Shown in pieces: positions 25,840 through 34,573 of a stretch of DNA of 34,676 nt. The position numbers were made by a program, and so were the translations under genes. Each line of letters starts with the position of its first letter. Position 1 is the first letter of the stretch. The DNA is from Planctomycetota bacterium (GTDB lineage Bacteria; Planctomycetota; Planctomycetia; Pirellulales; Lacipirellulaceae). The DNA lies in NCBI GenBank assembly GCA_029781135.1, contig JAKOXH010000018.1, positions 1-34,676 on the forward strand, written 5' to 3'. The notes under the pieces are model-generated. The model was not told the DNA's origin and searched no databases. It was given only the letters and a program-made list of their open reading frames with translations.

Positions 25840-26448
25840 CTACGTTGCTTTCACGGCTTTCGTTGGGGAGAGGCTCGTCACCACTTTATCGATCAGGTGA
25901 TACTCGAGTGCTTCTTCAGCCGACATGAACTTGTCGCGATCGGTGTCCTTCTCAATTTGCTCCATCGACCGGCCTGTGTGATTAAACAAGATGCGATTGA
26001 GGCGTTCTTTCGTTTTCTTGTACTCGGTCGCGTGGATCAATATGTCCTCCGCGGTGCCTTCCATGCCCGCCGATGGCTGATGGATCATGATCCGGGCATT
26101 GGGCAGGGCCTGCCGCTTACCTTCGGCGCCGGCTGCCAGCAAGACGGCCCCCATGGAGGCACATTGGCCAATGCAGTAGGTGGCCACATCGCACGAAACA
26201 AACTGCATCGTGTCGTAAATCGCGAGGCCGGCGGTCACGCTGCCGCCAGGCGAGTTGATGTACAAGTGGATGTCGGCCTTCGGATCATCCGACTGCAAGA
26301 ACAAGAGCTGCGCGACGAGGCTGTTGGCCACATCGTCGTTGATCGCCGACCCGAGCATCACGATGCGGTCGGCCAGCAAGCGACTATAAATATCCATCGC
26401 CCGCTCTTCGCGGCCGCTCTTTTCAATGACGTAGGGAATTAGGGGCAT
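25840..26448 (-). CDS. clpP: ATP-dependent Clp protease proteolytic subunit (second copy)
   Basis: This ClpP serine peptidase of 202 residues has the catalytic triad S98 in [12 protein letters not shown]123 in MIHQP and D172 in [12 protein letters not shown]. The [19 protein letters not shown] substrate-binding region is intact. It has a short N-terminus ([20 protein letters not shown]) close to the standard ClpP processing region. It follows another clpP gene by about 130 bases. The pair may form a mixed tetradecamer, as in other bacteria with two ClpP, or two separate complexes. No clpX is seen downstream in the window. Confidence 0.96.
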   Translation of the reverse strand: MPLIPYVIEKSGREERAMDIYSRLLADRIVMLGSAINDDVANSLVAQLLFLQSDDPKADIHLYINSPGGSVTAGLAIYDTMQFVSCDVATYCIGQCASMGAVLLAAGAEGKRQALPNARIMIHQPSAGMEGTAEDILIHATEYKKTKERLNRILFNHTGRSMEQIEKDTDRDKFMSAEEALEYHLIDKVVTSLSPTKAVKAT

Positions 26449-26500
26449 GGTAGTTCACGGAGATGTTAATTTGTTGAATGATGATTGCAGTGCAAATTTA

Positions 26501-26577
26501 TGATTTATGATTTAGGATTGATGATTGGCCATGCCGCTCATCGAGCAATCAAAAATCTTAAATCCGTCAATCGTCAA

Positions 26578-26579
<2 letters not shown>
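26501..26579. repeat. Heptamer palindrome between the two clpP genes
   Basis: TGATTTA, TGATTTA, GGATTGA and TGATTGG (26501-26528) stand in 7-bp register. The inverted heptamers GCAATCA, AAAATCT, TAAATCC, GTCAATC and GTCAATT occupy 26545-26579. The right end overlaps the stop codon of the upstream clpP (26578-26580). Confidence 0.85.
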
Positions 26580-27213
<634 letters not shown>

Positions 27214-27250
27214 AGCAGAATCCTTCGTGTGCGATCGCAACAGTCAAGAG

Positions 27251-27285
27251 GGATGCAGGAATTGGGATGCAGGATGCGGGGAACT
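27251..27285. repeat. Heptamer array between tig and clpP
   Basis: GGATGCA, GGAATTG, GGATGCA, GGATGCG and GGGAACT stand in exact 7-bp register. GGATGCA is the same word as in the valS insertion at 11884. Only a weak inverted counterpart (GCCCCCGCC, TCCCATATCC) follows, so the second arm is largely decayed. Confidence 0.7.
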
Positions 27286-27367
27286 GAGAATGCCATGTTG
27301 GGATCGTCCATGCCCCCGCCTTCCGCTTCCCATATCCTCTCGGAGTGCCGGCGGTTTCCGTAACCAC

Positions 27368-28873
27368 TTACTTTTCCACGGCTTCTTCTTTTTCTTCCGT
27401 GACGACCGGGATTTCGCCCTCGGTGCCGCCGCCTGCCGCAATAGAGATCGCCTCCGTGTCGGTTTTCTGAGGTTTATAGGGTTCGTCGTTGAACTTCGCC
27501 TCGGATTGCACCAGCTCGAGCACCTTCCGCTCGATGATCTGGTTTCGCAGCACGTCCATCAGGCCACGCTTTTCCAGTTGGGCTCGCACGCGCCGCGGCG
27601 ATTCGCCGCTTTGTGCCGCGATCAGGAAAATTTCCTTGTCGTAATCGCCCTCTTCGACATCCAACTTCTCCTCTTCGGCAATCCGCTCAAGAATGAAATG
27701 CTCCTTAAGTGCATTGGCCGTACTTGTGGTGCTGTTCTGCCGAAGCTGATTCTCGCGGGCCCGAATTTCGGCCTCACTAAAGCCGCTGCGCCGAAGTTCC
27801 ATCACGGCACGCTCGAGTTCACGGGCACTCTGCCGCTGCAACAAACCTTGCGGCAATTCCCAATCCGCGCTCTTGGTTAAGAGCGAGGAAATTTGGCTTC
27901 GAGCGATTCGTTGTTGTTGATATTCCAACTGCCGTTCGAGATTTTTGCGAATCGCATCGCGAAGCTCTTCTTCCGTGGCAAAATTCCCGATTTCCTGCAG
28001 GAATTCTTCGGTCAATTCAGGCAGCTTCAGTTTCTTGACACCCAGCACTTCGAATTCCAACGAGATCTTTTTGCCACGCAACTCTTCCTTCGGAGCATCG
28101 TTGCTTAATGTGACCTCGGCCGTCCGTCGATCGCCTTCTTTCACTCCCGCCATCAATTTGCCAAAGCCTTCGAGCTTGGCATCGCGGAAACTAAGCGTCG
28201 GCCGAATGCGCAGCACCGCTTCATTTTCGCGGACAAGCTGCTTGCCATCGTACGACGACGCGATGTTGACCGAGAGGTAATCTCCATCGCCGGCTTCACC
28301 CTCAAACGGCACGAGTTGACCGTAACGCGCAAGCATTTGCTCGAGCTGCTCATCAATATCGGCAGCGGTGAACTCGCGCACGGGACGGTTCAGCTTGAGC
28401 CCCTTCCATTTTGGCAAATCGAACTCCGGCCGCACTTCGATCGTGAACTCGAACGTCATCGGCCCTTCTTTAGGCACTTCCACCGCCTCGAGGTCAAAAT
28501 CCGGCTCGCTGATCGCAGTGAATCGCTGCTCCTCGCTGATTTGCTCCAAGCTATCGAGCAACAGGGCGCTCTTCACTTGGTCCGATACTTCATCGCGAAA
28601 GCGGTTTTCAACCACCTTGCGCGGGGCTCGACCAATCCGAAAGCCGGGCACGGCCGCTTTGGGCATCATTTCGCTAAAGGCGTCGTCGAAATAGCGCTCA
28701 ATGTCATCACGAGAGATCGTCACGGTGACATGGCGCTCGCAGGCACTGGGACTGGCAACCTGCACGTCCAGGCTCAGCGGCTCATCGGCCTTCTCCCCGT
28801 CCTCACCTTCCATCGCAACCGAGGTCGCTTCCTCATCTTCCACGACGTCGTCTTCCGAACGCTTGTCGGCCAT
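27368..28873 (-). CDS. tig: Trigger factor (ribosome-associated chaperone)
   Basis: Trigger factor binds the ribosome exit site and shields nascent chains. The protein has 501 residues, longer than the usual 430-450 because of acidic tails. The ribosome-binding N-domain includes VPGFRIGRAPRKVVENRF, corresponding to the GFRxGKxP signature. The PPIase-like domain is about 185-280 (GDGDYLSVNIASSYDGKQLV), and a helical C-domain follows. The start is ATG 28873, nine bases after AGGGTG. The first 35 residues (ADKRSEDDVVEDEEATSV) and the last 35 are strongly acidic extensions. It is first in tig-clpP-clpP. Confidence 0.94.
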   Translation of the reverse strand: MADKRSEDDVVEDEEATSVAMEGEDGEKADEPLSLDVQVASPSACERHVTVTISRDDIERYFDDAFSEMMPKAAVPGFRIGRAPRKVVENRFRDEVSDQVKSALLLDSLEQISEEQRFTAISEPDFDLEAVEVPKEGPMTFEFTIEVRPEFDLPKWKGLKLNRPVREFTAADIDEQLEQMLARYGQLVPFEGEAGDGDYLSVNIASSYDGKQLVRENEAVLRIRPTLSFRDAKLEGFGKLMAGVKEGDRRTAEVTLSNDAPKEELRGKKISLEFEVLGVKKLKLPELTEEFLQEIGNFATEEELRDAIRKNLERQLEYQQQRIARSQISSLLTKSADWELPQGLLQRQSARELERAVMELRRSGFSEAEIRARENQLRQNSTTSTANALKEHFILERIAEEEKLDVEEGDYDKEIFLIAAQSGESPRRVRAQLEKRGLMDVLRNQIIERKVLELVQSEAKFNDEPYKPQKTDTEAISIAAGGGTEGEIPVVTEEKEEAVEK

Positions 28874-28900
28874 GTGCCTGGTCACCCTAAAAAAATATGC

Positions 28901-28946
28901 CTAAAGCAAAACGGCCCGCGCCCTTTGAACCCCAAAAGCGCGGGCC
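28901..28946 (-). terminator. Hairpin between tRNA-Gly and tig, possible terminator
   Basis: On the - strand GGCCCGCGC pairs with GCGCGGGCC (28913-28921 with 28938-28946) around a 16-base loop. GTTTTGCTTT follows. It could end the tRNA transcript before tig. Confidence 0.5.
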
Positions 28947-28948
28947 AC

Positions 28949-29005
28949 GTAGGTCAGGCTTTAGCCTGACCGCTTTCGACCATGTCAGGCTGAAGCCTGA
29001 CCTAC
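28949..29005. repeat. Palindromic element next to tRNA-Gly
   Basis: Arms of 22 bases (28949-28970, GTAGGTCAGGCTTTAGCCTG and on; 28984-29005) are near-perfect reverse complements around a 13-base centre, and each arm is itself a small hairpin. It ends 4 bases from the tRNA 3' end. Confidence 0.88.
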
Positions 29006-29009
29006 CAAG

Positions 29010-29082
29010 AGCGGGTGATCGGATTCGAACCGACGACAACAACGTTGGCAACGTTGTGCTCTACCAACTGAGCTACACCCGC
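29010..29082 (-). tRNA. tRNA-Gly (anticodon GCC)
   Basis: The - strand folds as a cloverleaf of 73 bases. The acceptor is GCGGGTG with CACCCGC. The D-arm includes AGCTCAGTTGGTAGAGC. The anticodon stem ACAACG/CGTTGT surrounds the loop TTGCCAA (GCC), and the T-arm contains GGTTCGAATCC. The discriminator is T, and CCA is not encoded. Confidence 0.95.
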
Positions 29083-29130
29083 GTTCGAGCAGCAGCCACC
29101 GAAAGTGCCGCCGCGATTTCCATACTTCGG

Positions 29131-29158
29131 ATTATAAGGCTGGGCGACTGGCTTGCAA
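29131..29158 (-). promoter_or_regulatory. Promoter of tRNA-Gly
   Basis: Reading the - strand, TTGCAA (29158-29153), a 16-base spacer and TATAAT (29136-29131) lie about 50 bases before the tRNA 5' end at 29082. Confidence 0.7.
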
Positions 29159-29275
29159 GGGCAGGTCGTTAACCGGTAAGGTATCAAAATTAGGCCAATT
29201 TCTGCTTCAATCGTACTTGCTCTGGCGATTCACTCGCCCCGGAGCTGGCGACAGGCGTCGTCAGCGCGTATCACC

Positions 29276-29581
29276 ATGCTTCTTTTCAAGAAGAAGTTCC
29301 TCCCGGCCATCCGTTCCGGCGAAAAGACGCAAACCATCCGCCTGTGGAAGTTCCGCCACATGCGTTCGGGCCAACGCAGTTACATTCCCGGGGTCGGATA
29401 CATCCGCATCAAATTGGTGGAGCATGTGGAAATCGATGCCCTTACCGATGCCGACGCGATTCCCGATGGTTTCCCGACCGCCGCCGCGCTGCAGCACGAA
29501 CTCCGCACGATTTACGGCGAAAAATTAGCCCAGGGCCACAAAGCCTTCCGGATTCTGTTTGAGCGCGAAGCGGTCGAATGA
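29276..29581 (+). CDS. ASCH domain-containing protein
   Basis: This is a 101-residue single-domain protein. The N-terminal LLFKKKFLPAIRSGEKTQTI with RLWKFRHMRSGQ, and the strand YIRIKLVEHVEI, fit the ASCH fold, a PUA-related beta-barrel thought to bind RNA or nucleotides. The GEKTQTIRLW segment is the typical ASCH signature. Some bacterial ASCH proteins are RNases or amidohydrolases acting on modified nucleosides; nothing here decides the function. ATG 29276 is used although no Shine-Dalgarno sequence is visible. It sits alone between the tRNA and a convergent membrane-protein gene. Confidence 0.78.
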   Translation: MLLFKKKFLPAIRSGEKTQTIRLWKFRHMRSGQRSYIPGVGYIRIKLVEHVEIDALTDADAIPDGFPTAAALQHELRTIYGEKLAQGHKAFRILFEREAVE

Positions 29582-29607
29582 TTCGACCCAACTGCGTCCA
29601 TTGCCAG

Positions 29608-29624
29608 GCGCCGCAGCGGCGCCA
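29608..29624. terminator. Small GC-rich hairpin between converging genes
   Basis: GGCGCCGC and GCGGCGCC form a compact hairpin between the ASCH gene stop and the converging CNNM/CorC-type gene stop. No T-run is present, so termination is only possible. Confidence 0.35.
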
Positions 29625-29626
29625 CG

Positions 29627-30937
29627 CTATTCGGTGGCCTCGACGTTCCGCGTTACCAGTACCCGGTCGATCCGCTGGCCGTCCATATCGACTACTTCCA
29701 GTTTCAGTTCGTCCCACTCGGCCTTATCGCCGATCGAAGGAATATGGCCGAGACAGTCGAGGATCAGCCCCGCCACGGTGCTGAAACCACGCCCCTCCCA
29801 CGAATCCGTCGGTTTCAGATCCAGTCGGTCAACCATATCGGCCACGCTTACCGTTCCATCGAGTAACCAGCCGCCTTCCTCTCGCTGAACGAACTTTTGT
29901 TCTTCATGGCGACGGTGCTCATCGCGAATTTCGCCGACAATCTCTTCGACGACATCTTCCAGCGTCACCATGCCTTCCGTGCCGCCGTATTCATTGAGCA
30001 CGATTGCCAGCTGGTTGTGCTTCTCCTGGAACAGCTCAAGCAGCCGATCGAGCGTCATGTTCTCCGGCACAAACAACGCGGGATGCATCAGCTTGCGCAG
30101 TTCAATCGCCCAGCCCAAATACTGTTGGCGAAACAGGTCTTTGATGTGTACAAACCCGATGACATGATCCAAATCGGCTTCGTACACCGGCAGCCGAGAA
30201 AAACCCGCCATGGCCACGGTGCCCAAAATTTCGGCCGCCGGCGTATCGACATCCATCGCGTCCAGGTCGATTCTCGGCCGCATGATGTCGCGTACCGTCC
30301 GATCGCCCAGCCTCAGCGCGCCGAGTGCCAGTCGCTTTTCGAGTGGTTCGACGACCCCTTCATCCGCACCCGTATCAATCAAGTGCTCGATATCATCCAG
30401 CGATACGGAGGGTTCACCAACCGACTGGAGTCGCAATATCCACAAGACGGTGCTTGTCGAGATCCCCATAAACCAAACGGCGGGGCGCGCGAACACCGAA
30501 ATGAAATGAACGACCGGCGCCAAAAAAATGGCGAGCCCCTCGGCGTGGTGCAACGAGGCTCGCTTGGGAACCAATTCGCCTAGAATCAACGTGGCGTAGG
30601 TATAGCAGACAACAAAGCCACCGAGGGCTACCCCATCGGCATGGCGGGCAATCATCGGCCACGACGACTTCGCCAGCCACTGGCTGATTTCCGCCACGAT
30701 TTGATGCCCGCCATACGCCGCCGCGAGCGCACCGACCATCGTCATGCCGATTTGTGCGATTGGTAAAAACAGGTCTGGATTGCGCGCCAGTTCCAGCGCC
30801 TGCCGAGCGCGCCGACTACCCTCTTCCGCACGCTGCTCCAAACGACCCTTTCGCGCGGCGATGAACGATATTTCAGCAGCGGCGAACATACCGTTCGCCA
30901 AGACGAGCATCAAGATAAATACAATTTCCCAGAGCAT
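29627..30937 (-). CDS. CNNM/CorC-type membrane protein with CBS domains
   Basis: This 436-residue protein has an N-terminal DUF21 (CNNM) membrane domain (about 1-190: MLWEIVFILMLVLANGMFAA, then PIAQIGMTMVGALAAAYGG, YTYATLILGELVPKRASLHH). A CBS pair follows (about 205-325: TVRDIMRPRIDLDAMDVDTP and LDRLLELFQEKHNQLAIVLN). The C-terminus is a CorC_HlyC domain (about 345-430). Members are linked to Mg2+ or Co2+ efflux, or to membrane-damage resistance, in the inner membrane. LGELVPKRASL is the conserved DUF21 motif. It is often labelled hemolysin by history; no haemolytic role is implied. Its promoter region abuts the octamer palindrome at 31018-31124. Confidence 0.92.
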   Translation of the reverse strand: MLWEIVFILMLVLANGMFAAAEISFIAARKGRLEQRAEEGSRRARQALELARNPDLFLPIAQIGMTMVGALAAAYGGHQIVAEISQWLAKSSWPMIARHADGVALGGFVVCYTYATLILGELVPKRASLHHAEGLAIFLAPVVHFISVFARPAVWFMGISTSTVLWILRLQSVGEPSVSLDDIEHLIDTGADEGVVEPLEKRLALGALRLGDRTVRDIMRPRIDLDAMDVDTPAAEILGTVAMAGFSRLPVYEADLDHVIGFVHIKDLFRQQYLGWAIELRKLMHPALFVPENMTLDRLLELFQEKHNQLAIVLNEYGGTEGMVTLEDVVEEIVGEIRDEHRRHEEQKFVQREEGGWLLDGTVSVADMVDRLDLKPTDSWEGRGFSTVAGLILDCLGHIPSIGDKAEWDELKLEVVDMDGQRIDRVLVTRNVEATE

Positions 30938-31017
30938 TCGAGAGTCAGGCCCCGGCCCGACAAAAGACTTGAATATCGGTAACAGTTGAGCCGTATGAGG
31001 CGCTGATGTGTTTTCAA

Positions 31018-31124
31018 GTGAGTGGGTGAGTAAGTGAGTAGGTGCGCGGCAATGGGCAAGCGGCCTGGTGGTTTCCCAAGTTCTAATACTTACACACCTA
31101 CTAACTTACTCACCTACTCACCCA
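31018..31124. repeat. Octamer palindrome between CNNM/CorC gene and UDG gene
   Basis: GTGAGTGG, GTGAGTAA, GTGAGTAG, GTG (31018-31044) stand in 8-bp register. They are mirrored by CACCTACTAACTTACTCACC and the bases to 31124. The arms are about 50 bases apart. The right arm ends 10 bases from the UDG stop. Confidence 0.85.
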
Positions 31125-31133
31125 TAGTTGCGA

Positions 31134-32051
31134 TTATAATTCGACGCCCATCTCGCGCATCAGCAGTTTCATATCCTCCCAAGTTTCCTTCTTGAACGAT
31201 GGACTGCGTAACAAAAAAGCCGGATGGTACGTACAAACCACTTTTGTGCCACGAAAACTGTGGAATTTGCCCCGCAGTTTGCCAATCGAAAGCGTGCTTC
31301 CCAGCAAGTTTTGGGCGGCCACGGCCCCCAAGCAGCAAATAAACTCAGGGCGAATCAGGTCCAGTTGACTTTCCAAATAGCCACGGCAGTTCGCCAATTC
31401 ATTAGGCAACGGATTGCGATTCCCTGGCGGCCGGCACTTGATCATGTTCAAAATGTAAACATCGTCCCGCTTCAGTTTGCAGGCTTCAATGATCTTGGTG
31501 AGCAGTTGCCCCGCCCGGCCGACAAACGGTATGCCGGTCTTGTCTTCATCCGCCCCCGGTGCTTCTCCCAAAAAACAGAGGCGCGTTTTCGTGTTTCCCA
31601 CACCAAAAACAGTTTGGGTTCGCGTGCTCGCCAATTCATGGCACTTCGTGCATGAGGCCACCTGCTGCTGAAGTATCTCTATTGTCAGCACCCGTGCACT
31701 TGAATCCGCTTCAGTTCTGGGAGTGTCGAAGAGCGATGCCGGTGTCGTCGCTTGCCAACCAGTTTTCTTCGCCATGGATGAATCTGTGTCTGTAACCGCT
31801 GATTGATTCGGCACATGGAGTGGTTCTTTCACGGTTGGTGACATGGACGCCGAGGTCTCGGTTGCAGCACGCGCTTCGACGCTCACCGCGACATTTCCGT
31901 CGCCAGGTCCGACAACTAATGTTGCGGCAGCGCGGTCCACCATGGGCTGCAACCTAACGCCGCGCGGCAACTGCAGCACGCCAGCCATTTGTAGGCTCTG
32001 TAATCGATCTGCCACGATCCGTCGCAGTTCGCCTTGATCAACGAAACTCAT
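31134..32051 (-). CDS. Family 4 uracil-DNA glycosylase (Fe-S)
   Basis: This enzyme removes uracil from DNA in base-excision repair. The 305-residue protein has the four cluster cysteines C134 and C137 (SCTKCHEL), C206 (MIKCRPPGNRNP) and C222 (ANCRGYL). It also has the active-site motif GEAPGADEDKTGIPFVGRAG and the C-terminal YHPAFLLRSP. About 120 N-terminal residues, low-complexity from residue 40 on, precede the catalytic domain; such extensions occur in some family 4 UDGs related to the phage SPO1 DNA polymerase-associated domain. The start is ATG 32051; an upstream in-frame start adds MALRVQV and is less likely. Confidence 0.93.
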   Translation of the reverse strand: MSFVDQGELRRIVADRLQSLQMAGVLQLPRGVRLQPMVDRAAATLVVGPGDGNVAVSVEARAATETSASMSPTVKEPLHVPNQSAVTDTDSSMAKKTGWQATTPASLFDTPRTEADSSARVLTIEILQQQVASCTKCHELASTRTQTVFGVGNTKTRLCFLGEAPGADEDKTGIPFVGRAGQLLTKIIEACKLKRDDVYILNMIKCRPPGNRNPLPNELANCRGYLESQLDLIRPEFICCLGAVAAQNLLGSTLSIGKLRGKFHSFRGTKVVCTYHPAFLLRSPSFKKETWEDMKLLMREMGVEL

Positions 32052-32426
32052 CACTTGTACTCGCAATGCCAAATATCAGCTACTTGCCCCCCGCTGGCGG
32101 TGCCCGCACGCTGGCACGCTGCCACACAGTGTAGGCAAGTTGTCCGCTGGACGCAGGAGCACCAGGGCAAGATTTTCGCAGTCGTAACCACTTGCCAAAT
32201 ATCCACTTTACGGACGGCGGCCCATCCGTGGAAAGTCTACTCCCGCCATCCACCGCCAAGTATGATGGTGGAAAGATGATCGAACGGCTATTTTGCCAAA
32301 TCTTTCCGCCGCGCCGGTCGTCTTGATGCTGTGGGAGGCTTCTCGGTGGTGCGGTGAGAGCTAGAATCGCCCGAGCAGCGGCCGGGTGGGTCGAATTTTG
32401 GCTGCGCGGCGCGAGATTGGGTTGTC
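32052..32426. other. Divergent intergenic region with TGCCAAATATC repeats
   Basis: This region separates UDG (-) from der (+) and must hold both promoters. No convincing reading frame is seen. TGCCAAATATC occurs twice as an 11-base direct repeat (32067-32077 and 32193-32203), with a related TTGCCAAATC near 32293. These may be binding sites or chance repeats. Confidence 0.4.
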
Positions 32427-33842
32427 ATGAGTGTTCCCCAAGTTGTTATCGTCGGCCGACCAAACGTCGGTAAGAGCAGCACGTTCAATTGGCTGGCCGG
32501 CGTGCGCATTGCCGTCGTCGATGACCAGCCCGGGGTTACGCGCGACCGCCTGACGTACCTCATGTGCCATAACGACCGCTTTTTCGAGTTGGTCGATACT
32601 GGTGGCATGGGCATCGCCGATATGGATAACCTCACTCGGCATATCGAAGAGCAAATCGGCCTGGCCATCGATTCGGCCGACGTCATTTTGTTTGTCGTCG
32701 ACAGCCGCGAAGGCATGTTGCCGCTCGACCAAGACGTGGCTCGTCGGTTGCGCGCCGTTGATAAGCCGATCGTGTTGCTCGCCAACAAGTCGGATGAAGA
32801 ACGCCACGACTCCCAGGCCGATGAGTTCTATCGGCTCGGCACGGGTAAGCCCTTGCGGATCAGTACGCTGCAAAACCGCAATCGAGCCGTGTTGCTCAAC
32901 ACGATTGTTTCCAAACTGCCGCCTCCGTACGAGGATGAAGCGGCCGAGGGCAGCACCGAGCCGGAAATGAAGGTGGCGATCGTCGGCCGCCGCAACGTTG
33001 GCAAGAGCACGTTTATCAACACGCTCGTCAATGCGCCGCGGATGATCGTCAGCGAAGTTCCGGGAACAACGCGCGATAGTGTCGACGTCCGCTTCGAACT
33101 CGATGGCAAGCCGTTTGTGGCGATCGATACCCCTGGCATCCGCCGCGCCAAAAGTCGCCAAAGCGATATCGATTTTTACGGCACGCACCGCGCTCAGCGC
33201 AGCATTCGCCGTGCCGATCTTGTCTTCTTGTTCTTCGATGCCACGCAGCGCATCAGTAAAGTCGACAAACAACTGTGCGACTACATCGCCCAGCAATATA
33301 AGCCATGCGTGTTCGTGGTGAACAAGTGGGATCAGCTCGTCGACACCATGCCGACGGGCAAATGGGTGCGCTATCTGCAGGATTCATTCGGCACGATGCG
33401 CTATGCCCCGATTGCGTTCATCACGGGCCAAACCGGTAAGAACGTGAAGGCGCTCATCAATCACGGTCAAATGCTCTTCAAGCAGTCGCGAGCGCGGGTA
33501 TCAACCGGCCAACTCAACCGCATGTTGCGTGATGCGGTGCGTCAGAATCCACCACCTGCGGCTCGTAACCGCGAGCCGAAGTTGTACTACGCCACGCAGG
33601 TTGGCATCCAGCCGCCGACCGTTGTTTTGTTCGTGAACGACCCCGCCTTGATTTCGGAACCTTATCAACGCTACTTGCTTGGTAAGTTCCGCGACGAGCT
33701 CGAATTCGACGAAGTGCCCATCAAGCTCTACTTGCGGCGACGTCATCCGGCGGACCTGCGTGACGATGTTGCCGATGGTGGTGACGAGCACGCGCGCAAA
33801 ACTGGCGGTCGCTCGATGGGACGGGTGACGGCAGATTCCTGA
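32427..33842 (+). CDS. der: Ribosome-biogenesis GTPase Der (EngA)
   Basis: Der is an essential GTPase for 50S assembly. The 471-residue protein has two G domains. The first has G1 GRPNVGKSSTFN (10-21), G3 DTGG and G4 NKSD. The second has G1 GRRNVGKSTFIN, G3 DTPG and G4 NKWD. The KH-like C-terminal domain follows (VSTGQLNRMLRDAVRQNPPP, then KLYYATQVGIQPPTVVLFVN). The C-terminal tail (about 440-471) is basic and poorly conserved. It starts at ATG 32427 without a strong Shine-Dalgarno sequence. Confidence 0.96.
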   Translation: MSVPQVVIVGRPNVGKSSTFNWLAGVRIAVVDDQPGVTRDRLTYLMCHNDRFFELVDTGGMGIADMDNLTRHIEEQIGLAIDSADVILFVVDSREGMLPLDQDVARRLRAVDKPIVLLANKSDEERHDSQADEFYRLGTGKPLRISTLQNRNRAVLLNTIVSKLPPPYEDEAAEGSTEPEMKVAIVGRRNVGKSTFINTLVNAPRMIVSEVPGTTRDSVDVRFELDGKPFVAIDTPGIRRAKSRQSDIDFYGTHRAQRSIRRADLVFLFFDATQRISKVDKQLCDYIAQQYKPCVFVVNKWDQLVDTMPTGKWVRYLQDSFGTMRYAPIAFITGQTGKNVKALINHGQMLFKQSRARVSTGQLNRMLRDAVRQNPPPAARNREPKLYYATQVGIQPPTVVLFVNDPALISEPYQRYLLGKFRDELEFDEVPIKLYLRRRHPADLRDDVADGGDEHARKTGGRSMGRVTADS

Positions 33843-33900
33843 GTGCCATGCGGATGCGGTCATCCGGTGAAGATTGCCGCTGGGCCGCTTGAGGCACCCG

Positions 33901-34116
33901 TTACCGACGCAATTGGGCCTGGATACCGAGCGTATCATTGGCCGAGGCAAAGGTACGACTTACCGTTCGGTCGCTCTCCGGTTTCTCTGCTTGTGCGGCA
34001 ATCAGCAAACCAATCGCCCACGCCGACACGAAGCACGCAACTTCGCCGTACGAAAACAGCTTCTGCCAATTCCAGCGAGTGAAAAACCAACCACCAATCA
34101 TCGGTATCGCGTGCAT
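33901..34116 (-). pseudogene. Possible fragment of a small membrane protein gene
   Basis: This frame encodes about 71 residues from ATG 34116 and is open about 10 codons further upstream. The text is protein-like, with a membrane helix (ACFVSAWAIGLLIAAQ) after a Trp/Phe-rich segment (GGWFFTRWNWQKLFSYGEV) and a polar tail. No Shine-Dalgarno sequence or homologue is recognised. It could be a genuine small membrane protein or the remnant of a longer gene. Confidence 0.25.
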
Positions 34117-34479
34117 CCAGGAAATGAAGGCCGGACCGTTCCTAAATCAAAAGCTTGGCGGCGCAAAACAACGCACAAGAAATGCTAAGCTCGTATTAAC
34201 ACCGCACGAAGACCAGCTGTGGCAGCCTCTCGGTGTGTCATTTTCACAAATATCAGCAGCTTGACTCTCCTGATTACACCGAAAGTGACGTTCCCACGCA
34301 AGGCCGAAACTCGCCGGAAACAACCGCCTGCAAAGGAATTACAGCGAATGTCAAAATACAACGACTGGGATACTCGGGTGTTTTGCGTAGAAAGCAGCCG
34401 CTGCCGTCAATTCCAATCCCGATTACCGCATCCCCGAGCCTTGCTGGGCACCTCGAGATTCGACAATGAGGACGCAGCC

Positions 34480-34573
34480 TAGTGCTTTGTCACAGCAGGA
34501 TTTTGGGATCGACGGGATCGGCGATTTCCGGGTAAGACATGGGAGATTTGTCTCCGAACCAAGGAGGGTTCCC
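34480..34573 (+). mobile_element. Inferred left end of an IS630-type insertion sequence
   Basis: The boundary is placed at a TA dinucleotide (34480-34481), the usual IS630/Tc1 target, followed by GTGCTTTGTCACAGCAGG. The right end is outside the window, so the terminal inverted repeat cannot be confirmed. AAGGAGGG at 34561-34568 is a strong ribosome binding site for the transposase. Confidence 0.4.

Larger units (their letters stand above)
33843..34573. other. Gene-poor, apparently decayed region before the IS element
   Basis: About 730 bases lie between der and the transposase without a convincing intact gene. A 71-codon frame on the - strand (33901-34116) may be a remnant. The insertion end of the IS is inferred near 34480. 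Confidence 0.5.

Noticed and set aside
34219..34482. Open frames on the + strand before the IS element
   Set aside because: Several overlapping short frames compete, none with a ribosome binding site or protein-like pattern.
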